33,895 bases of DNA from the NCBI GenBank assembly GCA_964458125.1, contig CAYWHE010000012.1, positions 1 through 33,895 of the forward strand, read 5' to 3'. Below are positions 7,543-16,730 of this stretch, one piece after another (the first letter of the stretch is position 1; the number at the start of each line of letters is the position of its first letter). The notes under the pieces were generated by a model. The model was not told the DNA's origin, searched no databases, and saw only the letters and a list, made by a program, of their open reading frames with translations. This DNA comes from CAYWHE01 sp964458125. GTDB lineage: Bacteria > Bacteroidota > Bacteroidia > AKYH767-A > OLB10. The translations under genes and the position numbers were made by a program.

Positions 7543-10362
7543 TTATTTCTCCCGTTTTTCCACCAGTTTCACATAACGTTCCTTAAACGTCTGATTCTTG
7601 CGAAGTTCCTTGAGCAGGGGTTCCGAATCATAATAATCGCGCTTAAAGTTCAGCAGGGGAACAGCTTTTTCCAGGCAACCCAGGGCTTCTTCATACCGGT
7701 TGTTTTTCACATGCTGGCAGGCCATCACGAACTGGACCATGGCCTGCTGCTCGTTTGATTTTTTAGCTGCATCGAGGTATTTCTCCGCATTTTCGGCCGA
7801 CCCCGTGCAAAGCATGGCATACGCTGCCCAGGCATTGCTTTCGCTTTTGTCCGGGTTCCGGTCGGAGGATACGTACCGGACGAGCTTACCGGCTGCAAGG
7901 GGGTAGTTTTCAGTCTTCCGCGTTCTCAGCAGGCAGATCGCGGAACGGTAACCTGCCGTATCCTTAAATAACGGCGAACCGGCCAGTTGCTCATAAGCCT
8001 CCGAGGCGCTGCGGAAATCCCCGTTGCCTTCCAGTGATGCGGCATGAAAAAAGTAAAGGTTATCATCATAGGGAACAAGCTTCCTGGCTTTTTCAAATTC
8101 TTTGATCGCCTCTTCATATCTCGCCAGATTATAATACGCCCTCCCGGCAATGTAATAGACTTCAAATTTTTTGCTGTCCTTTTTACGCGCATTCATACTG
8201 TTGTCAATGGCTTTCGAATAATTCCCGTTATTATAATTCGACAGGGCGGCCATGTAAAAGGCCGAATCGCTGTAACTCATGGTGCCCGCCTGGATAAAAC
8301 TGACGGCCGCCGGTTCATAATCCCTTTGTTTATAGAGGGAAAGTCCCCGGGCATAATGAGCATGGGCATTATCAAAATAGCGGTGCAGCTCTTCTTCAAA
8401 ATCGGCATCCGCTTCCTGGTACCGGCCCAGGTTGGTGTAGGCAATACCCCGCTGGCAGCGGGCATCGCGGTAGGCTTCATTCCTCCTGATCAGGGCGCTC
8501 AGGTCTTCAATGGCTCCGAAATTCTTATTCAGGCTGATTTCGCATTTTCCTTTCATATATAACGCCAGGTCGCTGCTGTCCAGCCATACCGCTTTGGAAT
8601 ATTCATCCAGCGCTTCGCTGTATTTTTGCTGTGCGAACAAAACCTGCCCCTTGATGGTGTACCCGGTTGACAAACGCTGGATGGATTTCAGGGCCGAATC
8701 GGCCAGCGTGCAGGAGGTGGCTTTTTGAAAATCAGCACCTGCACCCTTATAATCCCCGGTCTTTTCCTTGGCCAGGATTCGGTAATATAACAGGGTGCCA
8801 TAACAGGATGTCTGAGAAATGCCTTCCGAAGTGGTCCGGATAACATCCTTGTATAAACCTGAAGTAAATTCCAGCCTGGCTTTTTTATAATAAACAGAGC
8901 TGTCGCCTGTCTTGTTCCGGATGGCGCTTGCATAATCATCAATGGCCTTCACCGTATTCTGGTCCTTTTCATACACCATGGCCCGGAACACATAATGACC
9001 CGGATTTCTCGGGTCGTTGTTGATGATGTAGGTGGCGTCTTCAACGGCATGGCTGATGTCGGCCTTTTCACCCGTTGTCAGGTACATCTGCGATCTGATT
9101 TTCAGGGCTTCCTGGTGGCGCTTCCCGGATAAGTCTATGGCCTGTCCTGAATATTCAAATATTCTTCTTGATTCTGATTTGTCCAGCGTAAAATAGACCA
9201 GGGCAAGACGGTAATTCATTTCCGCCAGGTAAATTTTATTTTTGGTCTTACCTTCCTTAATTTTGGTTTCACAGATGCGGACGGCATCTTTCAGGTTTTT
9301 ATGTTCAATGGCCGTTTCAATTCCCATGATGGCCGAATTGATTTCAATCATCTCTTCGTTCAGGCTGTCGATGTGCGGATCGCTTTCGCCATAATCCTTG
9401 ATGATGGAATCACACAGCAGTTTGGCCAGGCCGAAGTCGTAATTTTTACACGCCCGGATAGCATTCTCCTTCATTTCGGCTACATGTTTTTTCTTTTCTT
9501 CCCTGGCCTGCCTTTCCTGGTTTTGTTTGGCAAGGGCTTCCTTGGCACGGTTGATTTTGAGGATAGGCTCCTTGTTGAAGAGGTTTAGTTTTCGCGCTTC
9601 CTTGTAAGCCGCAAGCGCTGCCTGAAAATCACCTGCGTCATACTTATCATCCCCGTCCTCCATGTAAACCTGTATCTTGTTGTTTTCATCGCGCATCCTT
9701 TTCTTCTCGGCATCATCATATGCCGCCATGATTTTATCCACGTCCGTATCCATTTTAATGATGGACGTATACTGATTGGTGGAATCCATCTCCGTACCTT
9801 TCGGAAAATAAATGCTGTTGATATAAAGGTACCATCCATTGTCGTTCACCAGCCTGACTTCGGCCATGCGCTGGAAGGGACGGAATTTTTCCCCGGAAGA
9901 ATTGGTGCCATAGTAGGTGCATTCAAACAACACGTTCAGGTACAGGTAGCCCGTCTTTTTTATAACTGAAACCGAAGAAACTCCAAGTGAAATACTCTTA
10001 TCCTCCATTTTGGAATAGCTGGTATTAAAGTTATTCAGGTACTGAACAACTTCCATATCGCCCCGTAACTGCTTGTCGGAATCAGCACCCGGTTTCAGGT
10101 CATTTTCAATAATCACCTTGTCATTAAAAAAAATCCTCGCTTCCTTACTTCCCTTCACCTTGTTCCTGATGGCATCGTCCGTTTCATTTCCGGAAGTGGT
10201 TTTGTCGGAAATGAAATTCAGCAGGCGTTCGTATTCCGGTATGAGGACATGTTTGATCCGGTATTCAAATTCCACCAGGTTCCGCGAGGTAATACTGTCA
10301 CCCTGTGCATGAACCATCCCGGATGCTACCAGAAAACCAACCAGTACAAGAATTTTTTTCAT
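7543..10362 (-). CDS. Exported TPR-repeat protein with N-terminal alpha+beta domain (939 aa)
   Basis: The signal peptide ends at VHAQ (residue 20). Residues about 24-188 form an alpha+beta domain: helical start, then strands such as LGVSSVSVIKKTGYLYLNVLF, with a closing WYLYINSIYF strand. The same pattern occurs in the 568-aa and 375-aa proteins. A charged helical stretch (about 205-300, with KQNQERQAREEKKKH) leads into a long array of tetratricopeptide repeats to the C terminus, with typical units such as AIDDYASAIRNKTGDSSVYYKKARLEF and AIKEFEKARKLVPYDDNLYFFHAA. TPR arrays bind proteins, so this may be the periplasmic or surface scaffold of the assembly encoded here. It is the third gene of its operon, 14 bases after the 289-aa gene. 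There is no lipobox or T9SS tail. The exact partner is unknown. Confidence 0.9.
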   Translation of the reverse strand: MKKILVLVGFLVASGMVHAQGDSITSRNLVEFEYRIKHVLIPEYERLLNFISDKTTSGNETDDAIRNKVKGSKEARIFFNDKVIIENDLKPGADSDKQLRGDMEVVQYLNNFNTSYSKMEDKSISLGVSSVSVIKKTGYLYLNVLFECTYYGTNSSGEKFRPFQRMAEVRLVNDNGWYLYINSIYFPKGTEMDSTNQYTSIIKMDTDVDKIMAAYDDAEKKRMRDENNKIQVYMEDGDDKYDAGDFQAALAAYKEARKLNLFNKEPILKINRAKEALAKQNQERQAREEKKKHVAEMKENAIRACKNYDFGLAKLLCDSIIKDYGESDPHIDSLNEEMIEINSAIMGIETAIEHKNLKDAVRICETKIKEGKTKNKIYLAEMNYRLALVYFTLDKSESRRIFEYSGQAIDLSGKRHQEALKIRSQMYLTTGEKADISHAVEDATYIINNDPRNPGHYVFRAMVYEKDQNTVKAIDDYASAIRNKTGDSSVYYKKARLEFTSGLYKDVIRTTSEGISQTSCYGTLLYYRILAKEKTGDYKGAGADFQKATSCTLADSALKSIQRLSTGYTIKGQVLFAQQKYSEALDEYSKAVWLDSSDLALYMKGKCEISLNKNFGAIEDLSALIRRNEAYRDARCQRGIAYTNLGRYQEADADFEEELHRYFDNAHAHYARGLSLYKQRDYEPAAVSFIQAGTMSYSDSAFYMAALSNYNNGNYSKAIDNSMNARKKDSKKFEVYYIAGRAYYNLARYEEAIKEFEKARKLVPYDDNLYFFHAASLEGNGDFRSASEAYEQLAGSPLFKDTAGYRSAICLLRTRKTENYPLAAGKLVRYVSSDRNPDKSESNAWAAYAMLCTGSAENAEKYLDAAKKSNEQQAMVQFVMACQHVKNNRYEEALGCLEKAVPLLNFKRDYYDSEPLLKELRKNQTFKERYVKLVEKREK

Positions 10363-10376
10363 GCCCCTTATCCTAA

Positions 10377-11246
10377 TTATTGAATGCTCAGTTGATTTTT
10401 TAAATACTGGCTCTTTTGTTCACCGTTTGCCTGCATAAGCCTGTTTATTCTCCAGCCACCGTTCTTGTCCTGTCTTTTGATAAAATCAGCCTGCAGTATC
10501 CAGCCATCGATCTGCAAAAAATGGTAGCTTATGCTGTTCACCTGCCCAAATGTAATGTAGGATTTCCGGATAAGCAAGGCCAGTTTTTCCAGCCTGGCCG
10601 AATGAAATTCCCGGCTGAAGTAATCCCTCGCATACATCCGGTTTTCAAACACGCCGGCAATGGGGGTGAAATCCAGACCATGGCTGACCGGGCTCAGCGA
10701 ATACCGTCCCGCTGCTTCTGCAAACCCGTTGTTTTTCAGTTTCTGCCATTTGGCTACGAGGCTGTCGTCCTTACCGGGTATCATCTTCAAAAATTCAGCC
10801 TTTGCCGATACCAGGGCCCAGCAATAACCGGTTTTAGGCTCCCCTTCCACTTTTACGATCAGCGTCAGGGTCTGTGGTTGTCCTTTATAGCTGACCCTGC
10901 ACCGTAATTCGGCATACCAGTCTTTATCCCGGTAAGCCAAATAGGCCGGATGAAAAGAATCGGTCACCTGGTTCACAAAACCAAAGGCATCCTGGTTCAG
11001 TAACGCCTTATTGGATGCGTTAAAAAGACTGGCCACCATCTTGGGACGGGTCATCTGGTAATCCGGGTAGTTTTTTTTTATGAAATTCAGGAAACCTGTG
11101 TTTTTCCTGAAGTTGAACCGGTCAACAAAATCATCAATCGAATTCACCTGGAAGGCAAAAGTAGTCGTCAGCTCAGATGGCAGTGTCTGGGCAGGGGAAT
11201 TGAACGAAAGCAGAAATACAACTATTCCGACTGCTGCAAAACGCAT
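10377..11246 (-). CDS. Exported protein of unknown function with two NTF2-like halves (289 aa)
   Basis: The signal peptide ends near SPAQ (residue 20). The mature protein has an SIDDFVDRFNF segment, then helices and a beta meander (WYAELRCRVSYKG, TLTLIVKVEGEP, YCWALVSAKAEF). A second similar half follows (ARDYFSREFHSARLEKLALLIRKS, then ISYHFLQIDGWILQADFIKRQ and GWRINRLMQ). Helices followed by a curved sheet in each half would fit tandem NTF2-like folds, but this is judged from sequence pattern alone. It is the middle gene of the 375/289/939-aa operon: it begins 3 bases after the upstream stop and ends 14 bases before the TPR gene. I do not recognise a named family. Confidence 0.83.
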   Translation of the reverse strand: MRFAAVGIVVFLLSFNSPAQTLPSELTTTFAFQVNSIDDFVDRFNFRKNTGFLNFIKKNYPDYQMTRPKMVASLFNASNKALLNQDAFGFVNQVTDSFHPAYLAYRDKDWYAELRCRVSYKGQPQTLTLIVKVEGEPKTGYCWALVSAKAEFLKMIPGKDDSLVAKWQKLKNNGFAEAAGRYSLSPVSHGLDFTPIAGVFENRMYARDYFSREFHSARLEKLALLIRKSYITFGQVNSISYHFLQIDGWILQADFIKRQDKNGGWRINRLMQANGEQKSQYLKNQLSIQ

Positions 11247-11249
11247 ACA

Positions 11250-12377
11250 TCAGTTGGTTTCCGTTTGTTCCACGCTGATGTCACCTAAAAACACATCCCA
11301 GTTCTCGGTATCCACGCCTTCAATGGCTTTTTGATAGCGTTTTAAAATGATCTCCGTTTTCTTGGTGGTGATATCGGAATAGGCAATCTGGTTATCCTTG
11401 GTCGCTGTAAACCGTTGACGAAATACCACGTAGGCATGATAATTCTCATCCTTTCCTTTGAAAAAATCGGAGGTGTACTGCAGTTCCGCCCATTCAATAT
11501 CCACATTATCATAATTCAGCAACCGGAGTTTGTCCAGGTATTTTCTGACCTTGTACCTGGGTTTGTCAGGAGTTTTCACGCTGGAAACCTGGACGGTACG
11601 GTCCTCGGAATCAAATAACTGCAAGGCATTATCTATGGCGTCCTGGGCCAGACCGGAATTGGTGTTTTTACTTCCGATCTGTTTCAGAAATCCTTCCAGC
11701 TGCGTTACCTTCTGAAGGCCCTTTCCCTGGAACTCCTTTAATTCTTCTTCAGTAAACGATTTGTCGGGCTTCGCTTCCTCTGCGGGAGTTGAAGCAACCA
11801 CAGGTTCCGGCGTCTCTTCCTGAACCGCCGGAGGGTTTTCACCGGATGAAGCAACCGGCTCCGGCTCCTTTACCGGTTCCACATGCTCCTTTACCGGTTC
11901 CGGATTTTCCTCCTTTGCCACAACCGGTGTTTCCTCCTTTACAGCAACCGGTGTTTCCTCATGTACGCTGCTGCTCACCGGTTGTTCCTCCTCCTTGGCA
12001 GGGGTCGATGCGACTTCCGGGGCGGGTGCGACAGCGGGCTCCTCCTTCGCCGGGTTTTCTGGTGCGACACCCTGCTCCGCTGCTTCCTCCATATAAGCCA
12101 GCACCTTTTCACGCTGGTTATCCACATAGGCATCAGGCTCGCCCGTTGCCGTACTGTCGATGGCGGCCACCCTGTTCAACAGCAAAAATGCGCTTTGCAG
12201 CTTGCCCCGGTTGATCTCGTTGCAGGCACTGTCGAGCAAGGCATTCCGCTCATTATTTGCATTGTGACGGTTGGCGTATTTATCATAATCACAAATAAAT
12301 TTCTTTTCCTGTGCAGGAGCGGAAAGTGTACTGGCTAACAGCAACGTGGCCATCAGCATGAAACGAAATGATTTCAT
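11250..12377 (-). CDS. Exported protein with Glu/Pro/Val-rich spacer and C-terminal alpha+beta domain (375 aa)
   Basis: The signal peptide ends near SAPAQ (residue 23). Residues about 28-100 are helical with two Cys (ICDYDKYA, LLDSACNEI). Residues about 104-205 are a low-complexity Glu/Pro/Val/Ala spacer built from variants of EETPVAVKEE. Residues about 218-372 form an alpha+beta domain (AIDNALQLF, YLDKLRLLNYDNVDIEWAELQY, YHAYVVFRQRF, WDVFLGDISV) like the N-terminal domains of the 939-aa and 568-aa proteins. It is the first gene of the operon. A 14-base palindrome lies 73 bases upstream. The acidic proline-rich spacer would suit a protein that spans the periplasm or holds the C-terminal domain away from an anchor, but no membrane anchor is visible after signal cleavage. 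Confidence 0.85.
   Translation of the reverse strand: MKSFRFMLMATLLLASTLSAPAQEKKFICDYDKYANRHNANNERNALLDSACNEINRGKLQSAFLLLNRVAAIDSTATGEPDAYVDNQREKVLAYMEEAAEQGVAPENPAKEEPAVAPAPEVASTPAKEEEQPVSSSVHEETPVAVKEETPVVAKEENPEPVKEHVEPVKEPEPVASSGENPPAVQEETPEPVVASTPAEEAKPDKSFTEEELKEFQGKGLQKVTQLEGFLKQIGSKNTNSGLAQDAIDNALQLFDSEDRTVQVSSVKTPDKPRYKVRKYLDKLRLLNYDNVDIEWAELQYTSDFFKGKDENYHAYVVFRQRFTATKDNQIAYSDITTKKTEIILKRYQKAIEGVDTENWDVFLGDISVEQTETN
11763..12068 (-). repeat. Low-complexity tract encoding the Glu/Pro/Val-rich spacer
   Basis: About 100 codons encode imperfect repeats of EETPV-, KEENPEP- and EPVKEP-type units. On the plus strand they show as repeated ccggtttcctcc-like stretches. The reading frame is intact across the tract. 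Confidence 0.75.
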
Positions 12378-12926
12378 GGGGTGGTTTTTGGTTTTTAAGT
12401 AAGTAACGGAAAAGTGGGATTTAAGGGAAAGTTTGGTCGAAATGGTTTTAGTTACATGTAACTGGTTATGAATTCATCAGGTATACGTCATGCCCGCCCG
12501 ACATGCCCATGCGGTATGCCGTGCTTATTAACATGAACAGGAGTTTAAAGCCTTTACCCGGCCGGCTTATTTTCAGTCACCCCTCCGCTTCTCCTGATCC
12601 GGGTATAGAGGTTATTTTTTGACAATTTTAGATATTATAATTGACTATTCAAAGGAAAAAAAGGGAAAGAAAAAAAAATTCCGGCAGTTTATACTTCATA
12701 ATCAACCATATACGAAAATTTCCGAAAGCGCAATTGTTGCTGCCACTGACTATGAATTCTTTTAAGTATGGAATGAATTAAAAGAGTATCTGTTGAAAAT
12801 GGATTGACCTCATTTCATCCCGGGTCATCGGCTCCTTTCCTTGAAAACCCCATGGAGTTTTCCATCAGGTCAAAAGTATTTAAATTTTGTCACTGACTGC
12901 AGGGGGATCCAGTATTTTATTAGGGG
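12378..12926. other. 549-base non-coding gap between the cluster and pyruvate carboxylase
   Basis: I find no convincing gene. The gap holds a perfect 14-base palindrome (12450-12463), an A-rich stretch around 12650-12680, AT-rich sequence to about 12800, and an imperfect 20-base inverted repeat at 12843-12862 centred on ccatgg. The last may form a hairpin downstream of pyruvate carboxylase, but it has no T-run after it on the minus strand. No complete minus-strand TTG/TAnnTTTG pair was found just ahead of the 375-aa gene. Confidence 0.6.
12450..12463. promoter_or_regulatory. 14-base perfect palindrome upstream of the cluster (possible operator)
   Basis: The sequence agttacatgtaact is its own reverse complement. 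It lies 73 bases before the start of the 375-aa gene, a position suited to binding by a dimeric regulator of the first operon. No regulator gene lies next to it, and no second copy was noticed in the window. Confidence 0.35.
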
Positions 12927-15900
12927 CTATTCCACCTCCATCACCAGGTCATCGGCTTCCACGAGGATCTTTTCCGGCAGGTAGATTTTTTTAACGACCA
13001 GGTCTTTCGGGGCCGTACAGGTGGTTTCCATCTTCATGGCCTCGATGGTGAAGAGAGGTGCATTACGGGCAATTTTCTGACCTTCTGCGATGAAAATTTT
13101 TGACAGCAGGCCCTGTAACGGAGCTCCTATATGTTTTTCCCCGCTGGCCTTGGTGTGGCTGATTTTTTTTACGCGGGCCCGGTTGTCCTTCACCTCGATG
13201 GAACGGGTCTGACCGTTCAGGCGGAAATAAACGGAACAGTTACCCGATTCATCCGGTTCACCCACGTACAGCAGCCGAATGATGATGGTTTTACCGGGTG
13301 CAATATCGATGAGGATCTCTTCATTGTTTTTCATGCCGTAAAAAAATGCCGGTGTGGGCAGGGAACTTACATCACCAAACTGAAGCTGAAAATGATAATA
13401 CTCATCAAACACTTTGGGATAAAATTTGAAGGACAGAAAATCCGTAAATGCAGGTGTGGAAGGATATTGCCTGCGGAAGGCCTCAAATTCAGTGTCAAAA
13501 TCAACCGGCTGCAGGTGCGCATTGGGCAGGTCCGTATAGGGTATTTCATTTTTGAGAATCAGCTTCTGCAGCTTCTCCGGGAATCCTCCCGGCGGCTGTC
13601 CCAGATCCCCTTTGAAGAAACTCTTCACCGATTCCGGAAAAGAGATCACAGCCCCTTTTTCGAAAATATCGCCGGGTGTATAATTATTGGAAACCATAAA
13701 TAAAGCCATGTCTCCAACCACTTTGGATGAGGGTGTCACCTTCACCACATCTCCGAATAATTCATTGACTTCTTCGTAGGCCTTCTTAATCTCCTCCATT
13801 TTATTCCCCAAACCCAGTGAAACGGCTTGCGGCTTCAGGTTTGAATATTGCCCGCCGGGAATTTCATGTTTGTATACCTCGGCTGTTCCGGCCATCAGTC
13901 CCGATTCAAACGGATAATAATACTCCCTGACCACTTCCCAGTAGTTGGAATATTCATTTAAGGAGTCGATATTAAAATCAACCTCAGCAGGCGTGTTGCG
14001 CAGGCATTCCACCAGGCTGTTAAAATTGGGCTGTGAGGTCAGGCCCGACATGGAACCCAAAGCCACATCCACCACATCCACGCCGGCTTCAATGGCTTGG
14101 AGACAGGTCGCGGCCTGCATGGAAGAGGTGTCATGCGTATGCAGGTGGATGGGGATACTCACGGCCTTTTTCAGTTCCGTGACGAGTGTGGCTGCCGCAT
14201 AGGGCTTCAGCAAACCGGCCATGTCCTTGATGCCCAGGATATGTGCTCCGCTGTCCTCCAGCTGCCGTGCCAGGTCGAGGTAATAGTTCAGATTGTATTT
14301 TGTTTTGGCCGGATTGGTGATATCACCGGTATAGCTGATACAGGCTTCGGCCAGCCCCCCCGTTCGCTCACGAACGGCCTGTATGCTCACGGTCATACTC
14401 TTTACCCAGTTCAGGGAATCGAAAATGCGGAACACATCCACCCCGTTTTTCCAGGATTCTTCAATAAACCGCTCCACCAGGTTATCCGGGTATGCCGTAT
14501 AACCGATCGCATTTGATCCCCGGATAAGCATCTGCAGCAGTATATTGGGAATGGCTTCGCGAAACCGCTGCAGTCGTTTCCAGGGACATTCATGCAGGAA
14601 CCGCAGGGCCACATCAAACGTGGCGCCTCCCCAGACCTCCATCGAAAACAACCGGGGATGATTGGCTGAGAACCCTTCGGCCACCTTCATCATGTCATGT
14701 GTGCGGAAACGGGTGGCCAGCAGGGACTGGTGAGCGTCCCGGAAGGTGGTATCGGTAAAGTGAACCTTCTTTTCCCCTTTCAGCCATTGGGAAAATTTCT
14801 CCGGCCCCCACTCCTCCAGTTTTTGCTTGGTACCCGCAATCTTCGGTCGGCTGCTGTCCCAGGACGGTATGCGCGGGATGCCAAACTGCCGGGCAGGATC
14901 CAATCTGGTGACATCGGGATTTCCATTCACCAGTACGTCGGCCAGGTAACGGAGCATTTTCGTGCCGCTGTCCTGTTTGGTTTTGAAGACAAACAATTCC
15001 CGGTGCTTCTCGATGAACTTAACGGTGGCCCGGCCTTCCTTAAAAACAGGGTGGCGGATCACGTTTTCCAGGAAAGGGATGTTGGTTTTAACGCCTCGTA
15101 TACGAAATTCCATCAGGGTGCGGAACATCCTGTTGCTGGCACCGTTCAGCGTACGTCCGGAAGCCGTTACCTTGGCCAGCATGGAATCAAAGAAGGGGGA
15201 TATTTTAACGCCCTGGTAGGAGCTGCCCTCATCGATGCGGATTCCGTAACCCCCGGCATTGCGGTAGGCGATGAGGGTTCCGAAGTCAGGCTTGAAATCG
15301 TTTTGCGGATCTTCCGTTGTGATGCGGCACTGGATGGCAAAGCCGTTGCACCGGATTTCTTCCTGGCCGGGTATATCGATTTCCGGGGAGCTGAGTTTAT
15401 ACCCGGCGGCCACCAGGATCTGGCTGCGTACAATGTCAATGCCGGTTATTTCTTCGGTCACCGTATGCTCCACCTGGATGCGCGGGTTTACTTCGATAAA
15501 GAAAATATGCTCCTCCCCGTCCACCAGGAATTCAACCGTGCCCGCATTGTTGTAGTTCACCTGCCGGGCGATCTTCAATGCATATTCGTAAAGCAGGTTC
15601 CGGGTAGCCTGTTTCAGGTTGGGGGCCGGGGCCACCTCCACCACTTTCTGGAACCTGCGCTGTACGGAGCAATCCCGTTCAAAAAGGTGAACCAATTGCC
15701 CGTGCTCATCGCCGAGAATCTGCACTTCAATGTGTTTGGGGTCTTCAATGAATTTTTCGATGAAGATGGTATCGTCACCGAAGGCGTTTCCGGCTTCCCG
15801 TTTCGCTTCACTGAAAGCCTTTTCCAGTTCATCTTCCTTCCGGATCACGCGCATACCCCTTCCGCCTCCGCCGGCGCTGGCTTTGAATATAACGGGATAG

Positions 15901-16364
15901 CCTATACGTTTGGCTTCTTCCAGCGCGACTGCGTTGCTGGACAGTGGTTCCCGGTTGTCTTCGATCACCGGCACCCCGCAGGCACGGGCCACCATCTTGG
16001 CAGCCACCTTGTCGCCCAGCTGCTCCATCACTTCCGGATGGGGACCGATAAACCGTATGCCCTCTTCCCGGCAGCGCCTGGCAAAAGTTACGTTTTCGGA
16101 TAAAAACCCATAACCGGGATGTATGGCGTCCACGCCCTGTTTTTTAGCCACCCGGAGAATTTCCTGGATGTCGAGATAAGGCTTCAGGGGATCCTCGTTG
16201 CTGCCGATCTGGTAAGCTTCATCAGCCTTATACCGGTGCAGGGAGTAACGGTCCTCATACGTGTAAATGGCTACCGTGCGGATGCCCAGTTCGGTGGCGG
16301 CACGCAAGGCGCGGATGGCGATTTCGCCACGGTTGGCTACAAGGATTTTTTTGATTTTGCTCAT
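12927..16364 (-). CDS. pyc: Pyruvate carboxylase
   Basis: This enzyme makes oxaloacetate from pyruvate, bicarbonate and ATP, refilling the TCA cycle and feeding gluconeogenesis. The single chain of about 1145 residues carries all parts in the usual order. The N-terminal biotin carboxylase has ILVANRGEIAIRALRAA, the glycine-rich ATP loop KASAGGGGRGMR and the EVNPRIQVEHTVTEE motif. The carboxyltransferase domain has DTTFRDAHQSLLATRFR and the metal-site motif HLHTHDTS. After a PYC/OADA domain, the C-terminal biotin carrier domain ends with the biotinylation motif EAMKMET. I start it at MSKIKKIL; the ATG one codon earlier is equally possible, and an ATG 17 codons upstream adds a tail unlike the family. 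It is probably a single-gene unit, with non-coding gaps on both sides. Confidence 0.97.
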   Translation of the reverse strand: MSKIKKILVANRGEIAIRALRAATELGIRTVAIYTYEDRYSLHRYKADEAYQIGSNEDPLKPYLDIQEILRVAKKQGVDAIHPGYGFLSENVTFARRCREEGIRFIGPHPEVMEQLGDKVAAKMVARACGVPVIEDNREPLSSNAVALEEAKRIGYPVIFKASAGGGGRGMRVIRKEDELEKAFSEAKREAGNAFGDDTIFIEKFIEDPKHIEVQILGDEHGQLVHLFERDCSVQRRFQKVVEVAPAPNLKQATRNLLYEYALKIARQVNYNNAGTVEFLVDGEEHIFFIEVNPRIQVEHTVTEEITGIDIVRSQILVAAGYKLSSPEIDIPGQEEIRCNGFAIQCRITTEDPQNDFKPDFGTLIAYRNAGGYGIRIDEGSSYQGVKISPFFDSMLAKVTASGRTLNGASNRMFRTLMEFRIRGVKTNIPFLENVIRHPVFKEGRATVKFIEKHRELFVFKTKQDSGTKMLRYLADVLVNGNPDVTRLDPARQFGIPRIPSWDSSRPKIAGTKQKLEEWGPEKFSQWLKGEKKVHFTDTTFRDAHQSLLATRFRTHDMMKVAEGFSANHPRLFSMEVWGGATFDVALRFLHECPWKRLQRFREAIPNILLQMLIRGSNAIGYTAYPDNLVERFIEESWKNGVDVFRIFDSLNWVKSMTVSIQAVRERTGGLAEACISYTGDITNPAKTKYNLNYYLDLARQLEDSGAHILGIKDMAGLLKPYAAATLVTELKKAVSIPIHLHTHDTSSMQAATCLQAIEAGVDVVDVALGSMSGLTSQPNFNSLVECLRNTPAEVDFNIDSLNEYSNYWEVVREYYYPFESGLMAGTAEVYKHEIPGGQYSNLKPQAVSLGLGNKMEEIKKAYEEVNELFGDVVKVTPSSKVVGDMALFMVSNNYTPGDIFEKGAVISFPESVKSFFKGDLGQPPGGFPEKLQKLILKNEIPYTDLPNAHLQPVDFDTEFEAFRRQYPSTPAFTDFLSFKFYPKVFDEYYHFQLQFGDVSSLPTPAFFYGMKNNEEILIDIAPGKTIIIRLLYVGEPDESGNCSVYFRLNGQTRSIEVKDNRARVKKISHTKASGEKHIGAPLQGLLSKIFIAEGQKIARNAPLFTIEAMKMETTCTAPKDLVVKKIYLPEKILVEADDLVMEVE

Positions 16365-16730
16365 CATGGGACCTGGATTCTTTCCGGGGTTCAGTACATA
16401 CGTAAACCGGGCCATTTCGTTACATGCCTGGAATGCCGTAGGAGACCGTTAAAAGACAATGGTTTTTCAATTTATTTCCGAAAAATACAAATTCAGAAAC
16501 CGGGAATGAATTTATTCCAGTTGTTCTGCCATTACTTCCCGGTACCACCAGTCAAACGCTTCTGTCTTTCCGGCAAAGAACACTACTGTAAAAGCTGTTT
16601 TAATGATACGTTATATTCGCGCCTTCGCAGCAACTACAGAGCCCTGGCTGCAAAGACGCGTAGCCGCCAGGGAAACTACAGCCGCTTAACCTTCTCCTCC
16701 TCTTTTAAAAAAACCTGAATGGGGTGAGTG
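16365..16730. other. Non-coding gap between pyruvate carboxylase and polA, with two inverted repeats
   Basis: No gene is supported here. An 8-base inverted repeat (accgggaa at 16499-16506, ttcccggt at 16536-16543) and a 7-base one (ccctggc at 16642-16648, gccaggg at 16666-16672) could fold in RNA. The second lies 59 bases past the polA stop and is the better candidate for 3'-end formation of that transcript, though it lacks a clear T-run. Confidence 0.55.
16642..16672 (-). terminator. Hairpin downstream of polA
   Basis: A 7-base perfect stem with a 17-base loop that can pair further (ggct/agcc). It lies past the polA stop on the minus strand. It has no following run of T, so it may be a processing or Rho-assisted site rather than a classic terminator. 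Confidence 0.35.

Noticed and set aside
1095..12377. Idea that the cluster is a Bacteroidota type VI secretion locus.
   Set aside because: No sheath, tube, baseplate, VgrG or ClpV gene is present in the window, and none of the proteins could be matched to a named Tss component.
12871..12878. Minus-strand TACTTTTG match as a promoter for the 375-aa gene.
   Set aside because: It lies about 490 bases from the start, close behind the pyruvate carboxylase stop, and has no TTG at the -33 position.
14697..16103. Long 468-codon plus-strand open frame opposite pyruvate carboxylase.
   Set aside because: It is antisense to an unmistakable pyruvate carboxylase gene, and its peptide resembles no family. 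Shadow of biased codon use.
16499..16549. Inverted repeat followed by accacca, looking like a tRNA acceptor stem with CCA.
   Set aside because: Only about 50 bases in total, with no D-arm, anticodon arm or GTTCRA T-loop. Kept only as an inverted repeat.
16600..16700. A plus-strand frame reading SNYRALAAKT, resembling the ALAA end of an ssrA (tmRNA) tag.
   Set aside because: There is no stop after ALAA, no tRNA-like 5' or 3' part (no GATTCGAC-type start or T-arm) in the surrounding sequence, and an extra Arg interrupts the tag. Chance similarity.
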